Shown here: one piece after another, positions 29,467 through 37,589 of the stretch
Position numbering within the stretch: position 1 is the first letter of the stretch
Layout of the letters: every line of letters starts with the position of its first letter
From: Bifidobacterium pseudocatenulatum DSM 20438 = JCM 1200 = LMG 10505
GTDB taxonomy: Bacteria > Actinomycetota > Actinomycetes > Actinomycetales > Bifidobacteriaceae
Length of the DNA: 64,000 nucleotides
Reading direction: 5' to 3'
NCBI RefSeq assembly: GCF_001025215.1
Contig: NZ_AP012330.1
Location: forward strand, 1 to 64,000
Position numbers and translations under genes: made by a program
The notes under the pieces: generated by a model
Seen by the model: the letters and a program-made list of their open reading frames with translations, nothing else
The model's database searches: none
Told to the model about the DNA's origin: nothing

Positions 29467-29904
29467 TCACACCAACGGCAGCAAGCTACTCAAATCGTCG
29501 CGTTCGCCAACGGCCGTGATGCGTCCTGCCTCCTTCTCCTCAGCCCAGCTGGTGATGCCCGTGGCGAGTCTCATCCACACGTCCGGTTCCAGTTCGATCA
29601 CGTCCGGCGGTGTGAGATTATGCGGATCGGATGCCGGTCCGTCGAGAATCTTGATGGCACCCCACGGCGCGACACGAACTTCCACGCCCGCCCCGGGCGC
29701 TTTTTTCTCCAGCAGATGCAGCGAGTAGCGCACCGCCATCGCCCACAGTTGGCGTGGCAATCGTGGAGAGAATTCCAGACGGAAATCGCGGGCCGCGTCG
29801 GTATTTGCGGGAATATTGTCGGCGATCATGCGATGAGACGTTTGCAGCCATTGTGCAAATGCGTCATGCCCCTTATGCAGATCTTGTTCTCGAATAACAG
29901 CCAT
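29467..29904 (-). CDS. Sterol carrier-like (Bac_SCP type) protein
   Basis: A 145-residue soluble protein resembling the bacterial SCP orthologues of Actinobacteria. Typical stretches are RQLWAMAVRYSLHLLEKKAPGAGVEVRVAPWGA and a central D-P-HNLTPPDVIELEPDVWMRLATG, ending with W-EE---GRI-A-GERDDLS-LLPL. SCP folds bind hydrophobic ligands; the true substrate is unknown. ATG 29904 has no visible ribosome site and may start a leaderless message. It is monocistronic and convergent with the DUF3073 gene. Confidence 0.75.
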   Translation of the reverse strand: MAVIREQDLHKGHDAFAQWLQTSHRMIADNIPANTDAARDFRLEFSPRLPRQLWAMAVRYSLHLLEKKAPGAGVEVRVAPWGAIKILDGPASDPHNLTPPDVIELEPDVWMRLATGITSWAEEKEAGRITAVGERDDLSSLLPLV

Positions 29905-30258
29905 ACGTGTTATTTTGCCGTTTGCGAGCGACTATGATGGGGTGTTGCAGACAACGTAGTCACAACTGAATAGGGGTGTGAAGAGAGGGAAAATACCTGC
30001 GATTCTTGACAGCGTTCGCAATGTTGTTGCATGTCGTTTGCATGTTGCTCGCAACGTTTTTGCAGCCGGTTTGCATTATTTCTGCAAACGAATGCTTGCT
30101 TGTAATTGCTTGAAATTTCATCTTTTTATGATTACGTAGTATGCTATGTATGAGAACGTATGCATGATGTTACTTAGTGTTCATGCGGCCGCTAATGCAA
30201 GGACGCTGGGGTAAGGCATAATGTTCCTGGAGAGTAATCCGTCAAAGGGAGTCGATTA
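29905..30258. promoter_or_regulatory. Divergent regulatory gap upstream of glgP
   Basis: This 354-bp gap has no coding frame of note. Between 30010 and 30095 it is rich in related TTGCA/TGCAA words (TTGCATGTCGTTTGCATG, CTCGCAACG, TTTGCATT, CTGCAAACG) that could be operator half-sites of a LacI-type sugar regulator. An AT-rich stretch follows (30105-30165, with TTGAAA at 30110 and TATG words after it) where a promoter is likely. AAGGGAG lies before the glgP ATG. No individual site can be assigned with confidence. Confidence 0.35.
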
Positions 30259-32703
30259 ATGACTGAAATTACCGCACCGAAGTCCGCGGTCACCGCGGAG
30301 CAGTTCGCAGACGAGATCCGCGAGCAGCTGAAGTACACCCAGGGCGTCACCGTCGAGCAGGCCAAGCCGGCCGACGTGTACGTCGCCGCGTCCGCCGCAG
30401 TGCGCCGCCACCTCATGGATTCCTGGTTCAAGACCCAGTCCGACATGGTCAACGGCAACACCAAGGCAGTCGGCTACCTGTCCGCAGAATTCCTGATGGG
30501 CAAGCAGCTGCGCAACGCGCTGCTCAACGCCGGTCTGACCGAGCAGTTCGACGCCGCGGTCAAGGAACTCGGCTTCTCCGTGCAGGACGTCGTCGACGCC
30601 GAGCACGAGCCGGGCCTCGGCAACGGTGGCCTCGGCCGTCTGGCCGCCTGCTTCATCGATTCGCTCGCCTCGCTGGGCGTGCCGGCATTCGGTTATGGCA
30701 TTCAGTACAAGTACGGCATCTTCGAGCAGAAGTTCGATGAAAACGGCAAGCAGATCGAAACCCCGGACTACTGGCTGACCAATGAAGAGCCGTGGGGACA
30801 CATCGATTACAACCGCGACCAGAAGGTTTCCTTCGGCGGCGAAGTCGTTGAGGAAGATGGCAAGAAGGTATGGAAGCCGGCTTGGTCCGTGCGTGCGGTG
30901 CCGGTCGACTACATGGTTCCGGGCTACGCCTCCGGCCGTGTGAACACCCTGCGTCTGTGGACCGCCAAGAGCTACGACGAGTTCGACCTGCTCACCTTCA
31001 ACAAGTCCGAGTACCTTGACGCCGTCAAGCCGCAGGTTGAAGCTGAGAACATCTCCAAGATCCTGTATCCGGAAGATTCCACCCCGCAGGGCAAGGCACT
31101 GCGTCTCGAGCAGCAGTACTTCTTCGTGTCCGCCTCCATCCACGACGCCATCCGCGTCTTCTACCCGGGTCAGGACAAGCCGGATCTGACCACCTTCGCG
31201 GACAAGATCACCTTCCAGCTCAACGACACCCACCCGGTCATCGGCATTCCGGAGCTCATGCGCGTCCTCATGGACGAGTACGGCTACGATTGGGACACCG
31301 CCTGGACCGTCACCAACAAGACCTTCAACTACACCTGCCACACCCTGCTTCCGGAAGCCCTGGAAGTGTGGCCGTCCAAGCTCATCGGCGAACTCCTGCC
31401 GCGTCACCTCGAAATCATCGAGAAGATCCAGGACCAGTTCGCAGCCGAGCTCAAGGCCAAGTGCGTCGACGAAGCCACCATCAAGGACATGGCCATCTAC
31501 ACCGGCGACTCCGTGCGCATGGCCTACCTGGCCACCTACGGCGGCTCCCATGTCAACGGCGTTGCCGAGCTGCACTCCCAGCTGCTCAAGGACGTCACCC
31601 TGAAGAACTTCTCCGACGTGTATCCGGACAAGTTCACCAACGTGACCAACGGCGTGACCCCTCGCCGCTTCGTCAAGCTCGCCAACCCGCGTCTGTCCGA
31701 CCTCATCACCGAAGGCCTCGGCACCGACAAGTGGGTGAGCGACCTCGAACTGCTCAAGGGCCTCGAACCGCTCGCAGCCGATGACGAATTCGTCAAGAAG
31801 TTCGCCGCCGTCAAGCAGGCCAACAAGGTTGACTTCTCCAACTACGCCAAGCGCGAATACGGCTTCGACATCGACCCGAACACCATGATCAACACCATGG
31901 TCAAGCGTCTGCACGAATACAAGCGTCAGGCACTGAAGATCCTCGCCGTGATCGCACGCTACGCCGACATCAAGTCCGGCAGGATCGCCGCCGACGATGT
32001 CATGCCGCGCACCATCGTGTTCGGCGCCAAGGCCGCTCCGGGCTACTACCTCGCCAAGCAGACCATCCAGCTGATCAACAACGTCGCCCGCGTCATCAAC
32101 AACGACCCGGATGTCAAGGGCAAGCTGAACGTCTACTTCCCGTGGAACTACAACGTGCGTCTCGCACAGCACCTCATCCCGGCAACCGACCTCGACGAGC
32201 AGATCTCCCAGGCCGGCAAGGAAGCCTCCGGTACCGGCAACATGAAGTTCGCTCTCAACGGCGCCATGACCGTCGGCACCCTCGACGGTGCCAACGTCGA
32301 AATCCGTGAGCGCGTCGGCGCTGAGAACTTCTTCCTCTTCGGCATGACCGTCGACGAGGTGGATGCCCTCTATGCCGAAGGCTACGATCCGAAGAAGTAC
32401 TACGAGGCCGATCCTCGTCTCAAAGCCGCCATCGACATGGTCGCGGACGGCACCTTCTCCAACGGCGACAAGACCGTGTACGAAGACCTTGTCCACGATT
32501 GGCTCACCAAGGACTGGTTCATGACCCTCGCCGACTTCGGCGCCTACACCGCCATCCAGTCGGAAATCGAGGCCCTCTACGCCCAGCCGCTCGAATGGAA
32601 CCGCAAGGCCCTCATCAACGTGGCGAACTCGGGCTACTTCAGCTCCGACCGCTCGATGGAGGATTACCTCGAGCGCATCTGGATGACCGGTCCGCTCAAG
32701 TAA
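30259..32703 (+). CDS. glgP: Glycogen phosphorylase
   Basis: Releases glucose-1-phosphate from alpha-1,4-glucan ends using pyridoxal phosphate. The 814-residue product has the GT35 motifs: GYLSAEFLMGKQLRNALL, GLGNGGLGRLAACFIDSLA, NDTHPVIGIPELMR, a TNGVTPRRF loop and the PLP-lysine motif EASGTGNMKFALNGAMT near residue 660. Length is normal. ATG 30259 has AAGGGAG upstream. Codon use is strongly biased toward C/G-ending codons, as in highly expressed bifidobacterial genes. Maltodextrin rather than glycogen could be a main substrate. It is a single-gene unit ending at the hairpin at 32872. Confidence 0.96.
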   Translation: MTEITAPKSAVTAEQFADEIREQLKYTQGVTVEQAKPADVYVAASAAVRRHLMDSWFKTQSDMVNGNTKAVGYLSAEFLMGKQLRNALLNAGLTEQFDAAVKELGFSVQDVVDAEHEPGLGNGGLGRLAACFIDSLASLGVPAFGYGIQYKYGIFEQKFDENGKQIETPDYWLTNEEPWGHIDYNRDQKVSFGGEVVEEDGKKVWKPAWSVRAVPVDYMVPGYASGRVNTLRLWTAKSYDEFDLLTFNKSEYLDAVKPQVEAENISKILYPEDSTPQGKALRLEQQYFFVSASIHDAIRVFYPGQDKPDLTTFADKITFQLNDTHPVIGIPELMRVLMDEYGYDWDTAWTVTNKTFNYTCHTLLPEALEVWPSKLIGELLPRHLEIIEKIQDQFAAELKAKCVDEATIKDMAIYTGDSVRMAYLATYGGSHVNGVAELHSQLLKDVTLKNFSDVYPDKFTNVTNGVTPRRFVKLANPRLSDLITEGLGTDKWVSDLELLKGLEPLAADDEFVKKFAAVKQANKVDFSNYAKREYGFDIDPNTMINTMVKRLHEYKRQALKILAVIARYADIKSGRIAADDVMPRTIVFGAKAAPGYYLAKQTIQLINNVARVINNDPDVKGKLNVYFPWNYNVRLAQHLIPATDLDEQISQAGKEASGTGNMKFALNGAMTVGTLDGANVEIRERVGAENFFLFGMTVDEVDALYAEGYDPKKYYEADPRLKAAIDMVADGTFSNGDKTVYEDLVHDWLTKDWFMTLADFGAYTAIQSEIEALYAQPLEWNRKALINVANSGYFSSDRSMEDYLERIWMTGPLK

Positions 32704-32871
32704 TGACGGAGCGTTATCTGCGTTGTGGAAGGCTTGACGTATCTTCGTACGCTTTCGCCTTCCACGCCTTGTGATACTGCGCTCGTCATTACTTTCGCTT
32801 CGCACGGGCCATATGTGACGTGAATTATCGCGTGATGTATGACTCGTAGCGTTAGATAGGGCGTGATGACG

Positions 32872-32902
32872 AAGGGACGATTCCGTTTTGGAATCGTCCC
32901 TT
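32872..32902 (+). terminator. Terminator downstream of glgP
   Basis: AAGGGACGATTCC (32872-32884) pairs with 32890-32902 around GTTTT and is followed by TTCGTTTT. It is 168 bases after the glgP stop; the intervening bases hold no gene. Confidence 0.8.
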
Positions 32903-32925
32903 TTCGTTTTCCAGGGCAAAACAAA

Positions 32926-32952
32926 AAGCCCTGCGCGTGGGGCGCAGGGCTT
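32926..32952 (-). terminator. Terminator of the small membrane protein gene
   Basis: AAGCCCTGCG (32926-32935) pairs with CGCAGGGCTT (32943-32952); read on the minus strand TTTGTTTT follows. It sits 15 bases after the stop at 32967. Confidence 0.85.
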
Positions 32953-32966
32953 GAAAGAAAGAGAAA

Positions 32967-33188
32967 TCAGGCAGCTTCTGGGGTGGCGGGAGCGACTTCG
33001 GCTTCGCCATCCTCGGCATCCTTGGTCAGGCCAAGATCGACAGGAGACGAGCTGTTCTCCCATGGCTCCTCCCACGGATCGTAATCCGGATTCTGCTGCT
33101 TGTACACATACAGACCGACGACACCGGCAAGCAAAGCTCCGAAGAGCAGTGCGAAGAACTTCCAACCGTTAGAAGACTTGTTCTCCAT
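32967..33188 (-). CDS. Small single-pass membrane protein
   Basis: A 73-residue protein starting MENKSSNGWKFFALLFGALL, with one membrane helix (about 9-29) and an acidic, Pro/Glu/Ala-rich tail (DYDPWEEPWENSSSP, then EDGEAEVAPATPEAA). ATG 33188 has AAAGGA at nine bases; the longer open frame upstream lacks a site. It has the look of the short actinobacterial proteins with a conserved D-DPWEEPW motif, but no function is known. It has its own terminator and is divergent from the rhomboid gene. Confidence 0.8.
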   Translation of the reverse strand: MENKSSNGWKFFALLFGALLAGVVGLYVYKQQNPDYDPWEEPWENSSSPVDLGLTKDAEDGEAEVAPATPEAA

Positions 33189-33374
33189 GACGGATCCTTT
33201 CCCAAATATCGGCGAACATTGGCTGACCTGCTCGTTCAAGCCAACTCTGTTCACTATATTAATTCCTTGAATGTGTTGATTGGGTGGATTTACGCGCCGG
33301 GGATTCACAAGAATGCAATCATTTGCAATGATTTCGCAGATTCGCGGATTCGCACGTTCCAGTAGGGTTGAAAC

Positions 33375-34169
33375 ATGGCTTATCAACGTTTCAGTCTGTT
33401 TCCCGATTCCCCGTCGTTCAAAGACTTCTTCTCTGCACGTTCCATGCGATACCGTTGGCGTAACGGCGATCCTGTGATCACCGTTACGATCATGGCGATA
33501 TGCGTCGCGGTCTGGATTGTCGAAACACTATTGAAAATCGTCTGGCCGACCGGCTGCAACGCATTCGTCGGCTCAGGCGTATTCATGCCCGCGCTGGCGA
33601 CTCACCGCCCATGGACCTTCATTACGTCAATGTTCCTGCACCAGCCGGCCTCCCTATGGCACATTCTTTTCAACATGCTGACCTTGTGGTGCGTCGGGCC
33701 TGTATTGGAACGCATGATGGGGCATCTGCCATATCTCGCGTTATACGTGCTGTCAGGACTCGGTGGAAGCGCCGGCATGATGGTCTGGGCACTGTTCTCG
33801 CAAGACGGTTGGCTGACATCCGCATACGGCGCTTCCGGCGCGCTATTCGGCCTGTTCGCGGCAATTCTGGTGGTATACCAGCGCATTGGCATCGACATTC
33901 GATCCATGCTGATCTGGATGCTCATCAACTTCCTGATGCCAATCATCACGCCGAACATCGCATGGCAGGCGCATGTCGGCGGATTCATCATCGGAGGAGT
34001 GTTCGCCTGGCTGTTGGTTTCCGGTCTGCATGCGTTGCGCGGCAAAAGCCTGCAGCAGCGCACGCTGATGTACGGCGTAATCATGTTGGCCGTGATTATT
34101 GCGATTGTCGTCGCATGCAATATGAGCAATCCACTTCGCGCAAACCCCCTTCTTGGCATGTTCTTCTAG
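33375..34169 (+). CDS. Rhomboid-family intramembrane serine protease
   Basis: The 264-residue protein has about seven membrane helices. Key residues are the catalytic serine in GASGALFG (near 157) and the histidine in AWQAHVGGFIIGG (near 206), the rhomboid Ser-His dyad. The HxxxN loop (WHILFNMLTLW) near residue 95 matches the oxyanion and structural positions. Rhomboids cleave membrane-anchored substrates; none is identifiable. ATG 33375 gives MAYQRFSLFP and lacks an obvious ribosome site. The DnaA-box cluster starts 48 bases after its stop. Confidence 0.9.
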   Translation: MAYQRFSLFPDSPSFKDFFSARSMRYRWRNGDPVITVTIMAICVAVWIVETLLKIVWPTGCNAFVGSGVFMPALATHRPWTFITSMFLHQPASLWHILFNMLTLWCVGPVLERMMGHLPYLALYVLSGLGGSAGMMVWALFSQDGWLTSAYGASGALFGLFAAILVVYQRIGIDIRSMLIWMLINFLMPIITPNIAWQAHVGGFIIGGVFAWLLVSGLHALRGKSLQQRTLMYGVIMLAVIIAIVVACNMSNPLRANPLLGMFF

Positions 34170-34216
34170 TTGGCAGGCAGGAGAAAAAACAGATTTGAGG
34201 AATCGCAGACACACAC

Positions 34217-34481
34217 TTATCCACAAATGTGGATAAGTGTGTGGATAAGTGAGGGTTGAGCTGTGGGTAAGTCGGGGATAACTCGGTGCATTATCCACAA
34301 GGATATTCACAAAACGGTGGATTCCCCGGCTTTTCAACGGTGGAAAATGTGGATAACCCGACTGTGCATAGTGGAAAAATGGGGAAAAACACCATCCTAT
34401 ATATTGTGGACGGCCATAAAACTGCCTACAAGATATAGACGCTATCCACATTCGTCCACAATAATCCACGACTTATCCACA
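34217..34481. promoter_or_regulatory. Second DnaA-box cluster (non-oriC)
   Basis: Six exact TTATCCACA boxes lie within 265 bp: plus strand at 34217-34225, 34291-34299 and 34473-34481, minus strand at 34228-34236, 34240-34248 and 34348-34356. One-mismatch boxes are at 34262-34270 (minus), 34303-34311, 34363-34371 (minus) and 34442-34450. Box count and density equal those of oriC at 1658-1900. The 378-bp gap holds no gene. Clusters of this kind act elsewhere as DnaA titration or reactivation sites (datA, DARS, Streptomyces titration sites); the role here is inferred. Confidence 0.85.
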
Positions 34482-34547
34482 TCGTGTGAAACCAGAAAAT
34501 CCCCAGAATGACGACGAATCAACACAACGAAATCAGGTACGTCACCA

Positions 34548-35963
34548 ATGACAATCATGAATGACGAGACGCGCGAATTCGTGGCGATGCATCGTAACGA
34601 GGACGTGCGCGAACTGGCGTTGAAGGCCAAACGTGTGGAAGGGCTCGACCTGCCGTTGGCGCTCGACCAGATTGCCGGATGGCAGATCGCACGCAAAAAA
34701 CTGCCACAATGGGCCTCCTGCGAGGGAATCGTATACCCTCCGCACATTTCCATGGAACAGTGCTCATCGCAGTTCACAGCCCAATACAAGTCAGAAGTCG
34801 CACAAACACTGCTTGCGCCGGCCGCAACCGTGCGCGCCAGAGTGTCCGATTCTGGAGAATCGGACAACCAAACCACGAAAAGTGAGCCACAGTTGTCCGA
34901 TTCTGCCGAATCGGTCATGCAAACGGCAAAAAGTGCGTTCCAGTTGTCCGATTCTCCAGAATCGGACACGCAAGAGATGAAAATGGGCGCGTGGATGTCC
35001 GATTCGCCAGAATCGGACACATTGGTGGCGAGAAGGGCGATGGTGGATCTGACGGGCGGGTTCGGCGTGGACTTCTCGTATCTGGCGCGCGGATTCAGCC
35101 AAGCCACTTATGTGGAACGGCAGCGGCATCTGTGCGATCTGGCCGAACACAATATGGCCGCACTGGGACTCGACCAGGCGCGCATCGTGTGCGGCGACGG
35201 CGTGGAATACCTCAGGCAGATGGGTCCGGTGGACTTCATCTACCTTGATCCGGCCCGCCGCGACGAGCATGGATCGCGCACTTACGCGATCGAGGATTGC
35301 ACGCCGAACGTGTTCGAATTGCGTGACCTGTTGCTCTCCAAATCGCAGTACACGCTGGTCAAGCTTTCGCCGATGTTGGATTGGCGCAAGGCGGTCGCCG
35401 ATTTCGACGGGACCGTACGCGAAGTGCATATCGTGGCCACCGGCAACGAATGCAAGGAACTGTTGCTGGTATTGGGTCAGCAGGTGCATGAGGAACCATC
35501 CGCGCCGCGCGTGTTCTGCGTGAACGACAATCAGCGGATCGACTATGATTCCGCCGCATATACGCAGGGCCTGCGCATTGGCGGCAAACCGCTGCCGGAG
35601 GTGAAAAACTACTTGTATGAGCCGAATGCGTCGATTATGAAGGCCGGTTGCTTCGATCTGGTGGAGGAACGATTCGGTGTGACGCAGGTCGGTCCAAGCA
35701 GTCACCTTTTCGTGTCGGCAACGCCGGTTGCCGATTTTCCCGGCAGAGGATTCGCGATTGAAGCGATCGGCGGCATGAATAAAAAGGATATAAAACGACT
35801 GCTGAATGGCACGAAACAGGCCAATATCGCGGTACGTAACTTCCCGCTTACCGCACCGCAGCTACGCAAGAAATTGAAGCTTGCCGACGGTGGTCCGGTC
35901 TATCTGTTCGGCACTACCATGCAAGGCTGCGATCATGTGCTGCTGCGCACGTCGAAAATCTGA
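34548..35963 (+). CDS. THUMP-like class I SAM-dependent methyltransferase
   Basis: The 471-residue protein has an N-terminal domain (about 1-95), a SAM-binding Rossmann core starting MVDLTGGFGVDFSYLARG near residue 165 with the acidic loop YVERQRHL and catalytic-site-like DFIYLDPARR near 230, and a C-terminal THUMP-like region (about 390-471). The family is widespread in Actinobacteria and presumed to modify RNA; the substrate is unknown. Residues 98-157 are an insertion made of four in-frame copies of a 51-bp repeat (SDSGESD, SDSAES, SDSPESD, SDSPESD), directly before the SAM motif. ATG 34548 is used; ATG 34557 is also possible. The DnaA-box cluster occupies its upstream region. Confidence 0.88.
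   Translation: MTIMNDETREFVAMHRNEDVRELALKAKRVEGLDLPLALDQIAGWQIARKKLPQWASCEGIVYPPHISMEQCSSQFTAQYKSEVAQTLLAPAATVRARVSDSGESDNQTTKSEPQLSDSAESVMQTAKSAFQLSDSPESDTQEMKMGAWMSDSPESDTLVARRAMVDLTGGFGVDFSYLARGFSQATYVERQRHLCDLAEHNMAALGLDQARIVCGDGVEYLRQMGPVDFIYLDPARRDEHGSRTYAIEDCTPNVFELRDLLLSKSQYTLVKLSPMLDWRKAVADFDGTVREVHIVATGNECKELLLVLGQQVHEEPSAPRVFCVNDNQRIDYDSAAYTQGLRIGGKPLPEVKNYLYEPNASIMKAGCFDLVEERFGVTQVGPSSHLFVSATPVADFPGRGFAIEAIGGMNKKDIKRLLNGTKQANIAVRNFPLTAPQLRKKLKLADGGPVYLFGTTMQGCDHVLLRTSKI
34843..35019. repeat. 51-bp palindrome array, locus 1 (four copies, in frame)
   Basis: 24-bp palindromes with half-site TGTCCGATTCT lie at 34843-34866, 34894-34917, 34945-34968 and 34996-35019, exactly 51 bp apart. 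The 27-bp linkers are related (xCxAAxxxxxAAAAxTGxG). All copies are in the coding strand and frame of the methyltransferase gene. The second copy is damaged in its right arm (GGTCA for GGACA). Confidence 0.92.
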
Positions 35964-36110
35964 AAAACAAACCGGAATCGAAAAAAGAAACAGGCGAACC
36001 GGGATTGGCAAGGCAGTCGCGAAAGACCGCGTACGTTTGCGAAAGAGCGTGAAACCTACGAAGAAAACCTACGAAAAGATTGCGAGATAATCGTAAAAGG
36101 GCATGCGAAA

Positions 36111-36143
36111 AGGGCGTCTGACCGCACGTTGTACAGACGCCCT
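36111..36143 (-). terminator. Terminator between the methyltransferase gene and crgA
   Basis: AGGGCGTCTG (36111-36120) pairs with CAGACGCCCT (36134-36143) and is followed on the minus strand by TTTCGCATG. It suits crgA and may also stop the converging methyltransferase transcript. The A-rich stretch 35964-36100 before it holds no gene. Confidence 0.75.
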
Positions 36144-36171
36144 CAAATCGCAGGAAAGGCGAAACTACGCT

Positions 36172-36660
36172 TTAGCGCCACCACATGGTCATGATGAATC
36201 CGATCATGATGATCGCGAATGCGATGGCCAGATTCCACGCGCCGATGTTCGGAATCGGGTAGTCGGAAGTCAGGTAGTAGACGACCGCCCAGATCAGACC
36301 GATGATCATCAGCGCGCAGAACAGCGGCACGAACCAGCGTGGATTGGACTTGGTGCCCTTGATGGTTTCCTCCACGCGGCGGGTGTTCTCCGCCTGACGG
36401 TTCATCATGCGCTGCATCTGCGGGCTCAGGGAGTCCTTATCGGCGGTAGCGTTCAGCACCGCTTCGACGCGATCCATCGGAATGTCGTGATCGTCATCGT
36501 CGTCGGAATCAGCGGATTCGTCAGAAGTGGAATCGACGGTGGTTTCCTCAGCGGCATCCTGAACGGTTTCGTTGCTCTCTTCAACGGCAGCGGTGTCGTC
36601 CGTGGACTGCAGATCGTTCTGATCGTCCGCGGTGGTTTCGTGCAGCTCTTCGTCAGCCAT
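36172..36660 (-). CDS. crgA: Cell division protein CrgA
   Basis: CrgA is a small membrane protein of the actinobacterial divisome that interacts with FtsZ/FtsI partners and coordinates septum formation. The 162-residue product has a long acidic N-terminal part (about 1-75, Glu/Asp/Thr-rich) and the CrgA domain: NPRWFVPLFCALMIIGLIWAVVYYL (helix 1, about 103-127), a DYPIPNIGAWN loop and helix 2 (about 138-158). The usual protein is ~90 residues, so the acidic extension is distinctive. ATG 36660 follows AGGAG by nine bases; ATG 36666 is closer. Divergent from DUF881/sortase and part of the conserved wall-growth neighbourhood. Confidence 0.9.
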   Translation of the reverse strand: MADEELHETTADDQNDLQSTDDTAAVEESNETVQDAAEETTVDSTSDESADSDDDDDHDIPMDRVEAVLNATADKDSLSPQMQRMMNRQAENTRRVEETIKGTKSNPRWFVPLFCALMIIGLIWAVVYYLTSDYPIPNIGAWNLAIAFAIIMIGFIMTMWWR

Positions 36661-36782
36661 CAGCATAGTCTCCTTTAATAGGCTAAAAGTCATAATAGTG
36701 GGTAGACTCGAAAGCGGCGAACTCACAGCGCAAAACTGTTCATAATCAGAGCAAATGCTTAATGGGAATCAGGAAGGTCCGC

Positions 36783-37586
36783 ATGGCGAAGCACACCGGC
36801 AAGCACACCGCGAAACGGTCGAAAGCGGCCGGAGTGGCGGCATTCCTTGTGCTCATGTTCTCCGGATTCCTGCTCGCCACGAATCTGCGCGTGAACCGTT
36901 CCGTCGTGGTGACCAACGACACCGCCGAACTCGTGGAACAACGCGTGAAAAAAGTCAACTCCCTGCAGACGGAAGTCGACGCGCTCAGCTCCCGCGTGAA
37001 CGATCTGAGCAAAACCCTGAACAGCCAGGACGACGCCGACCAGCAAGACAGCGAAAGCGCCGGCAACGGCACCATGCTGCCCGCGGTGGAAGGCCCCGGA
37101 CTCGTGGTGACGCTCGACGATTCGCCACTCTGGGAAAACATGGTCGATTCCAGCGGCTCCACCTCCAACATCAACGATTACGTGGTGCACCAGCAAGACG
37201 TCGAAGCCGTGGTGAACGCGCTTTGGGCGGGCGGCGCGGAATCCATGATGATCATGGATCAGCGTGTGCTGTTCAATTCCGCAGTGCGCTGTTCCGGCAA
37301 CGTGCTGCTTTTGCAGGGCAAAAAGTATTCGCCGCCATTCACCATTTCCGCGATCGGCCCGGTCGAGACAATGAAAAAGGCGCTCGACAATTCGCAGGAA
37401 GTGACCATATACCGGCAGTACGTCAGCGCGTTCGGCTTGGGATGGCAGGTCGACGAAAAAGAAAAACTCCATTTCGACGCGACCGACGCATTGCAACAGC
37501 CGCTGCAATACGCGCAGGCGATGAACAACGAAACAGACGGATCGCAGCAAACGGACGAAACGCAGGAATCGCAAGAGGGGAAGTAA
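36783..37586 (+). CDS. DUF881 membrane-anchored protein
   Basis: The 267-residue protein has a basic N-terminus, one membrane helix (about 16-36), a coiled-coil stretch (about 48-85: VEQRVKKVNSLQTEVDALSSR) and a DUF881 domain (about 95-245: GPGLVVTLDDSP, NDYVVHQQDVEAVVNALWAGGAESMMI, a late VTIYRQYVSAFGLGW). The family occurs next to crgA and sortase genes in Actinobacteria and is thought to act in wall growth or division. AGGAAGG precedes ATG 36783. It is three bases from the sortase start, so the two are co-translated. Confidence 0.88.
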   Translation: MAKHTGKHTAKRSKAAGVAAFLVLMFSGFLLATNLRVNRSVVVTNDTAELVEQRVKKVNSLQTEVDALSSRVNDLSKTLNSQDDADQQDSESAGNGTMLPAVEGPGLVVTLDDSPLWENMVDSSGSTSNINDYVVHQQDVEAVVNALWAGGAESMMIMDQRVLFNSAVRCSGNVLLLQGKKYSPPFTISAIGPVETMKKALDNSQEVTIYRQYVSAFGLGWQVDEKEKLHFDATDALQQPLQYAQAMNNETDGSQQTDETQESQEGK

Positions 37587-37589
37587 CCG

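Noticed and set aside
30256..33165. 969-codon open frame on the minus strand
   Set aside because: Antisense shadow of glgP.
34843..35019. Possible CRISPR array (regular 24-bp repeats and 27-bp spacers)
   Set aside because: The spacers are related to each other, the units lie in frame inside a gene, copies recur at other sites, and no cas genes are present.
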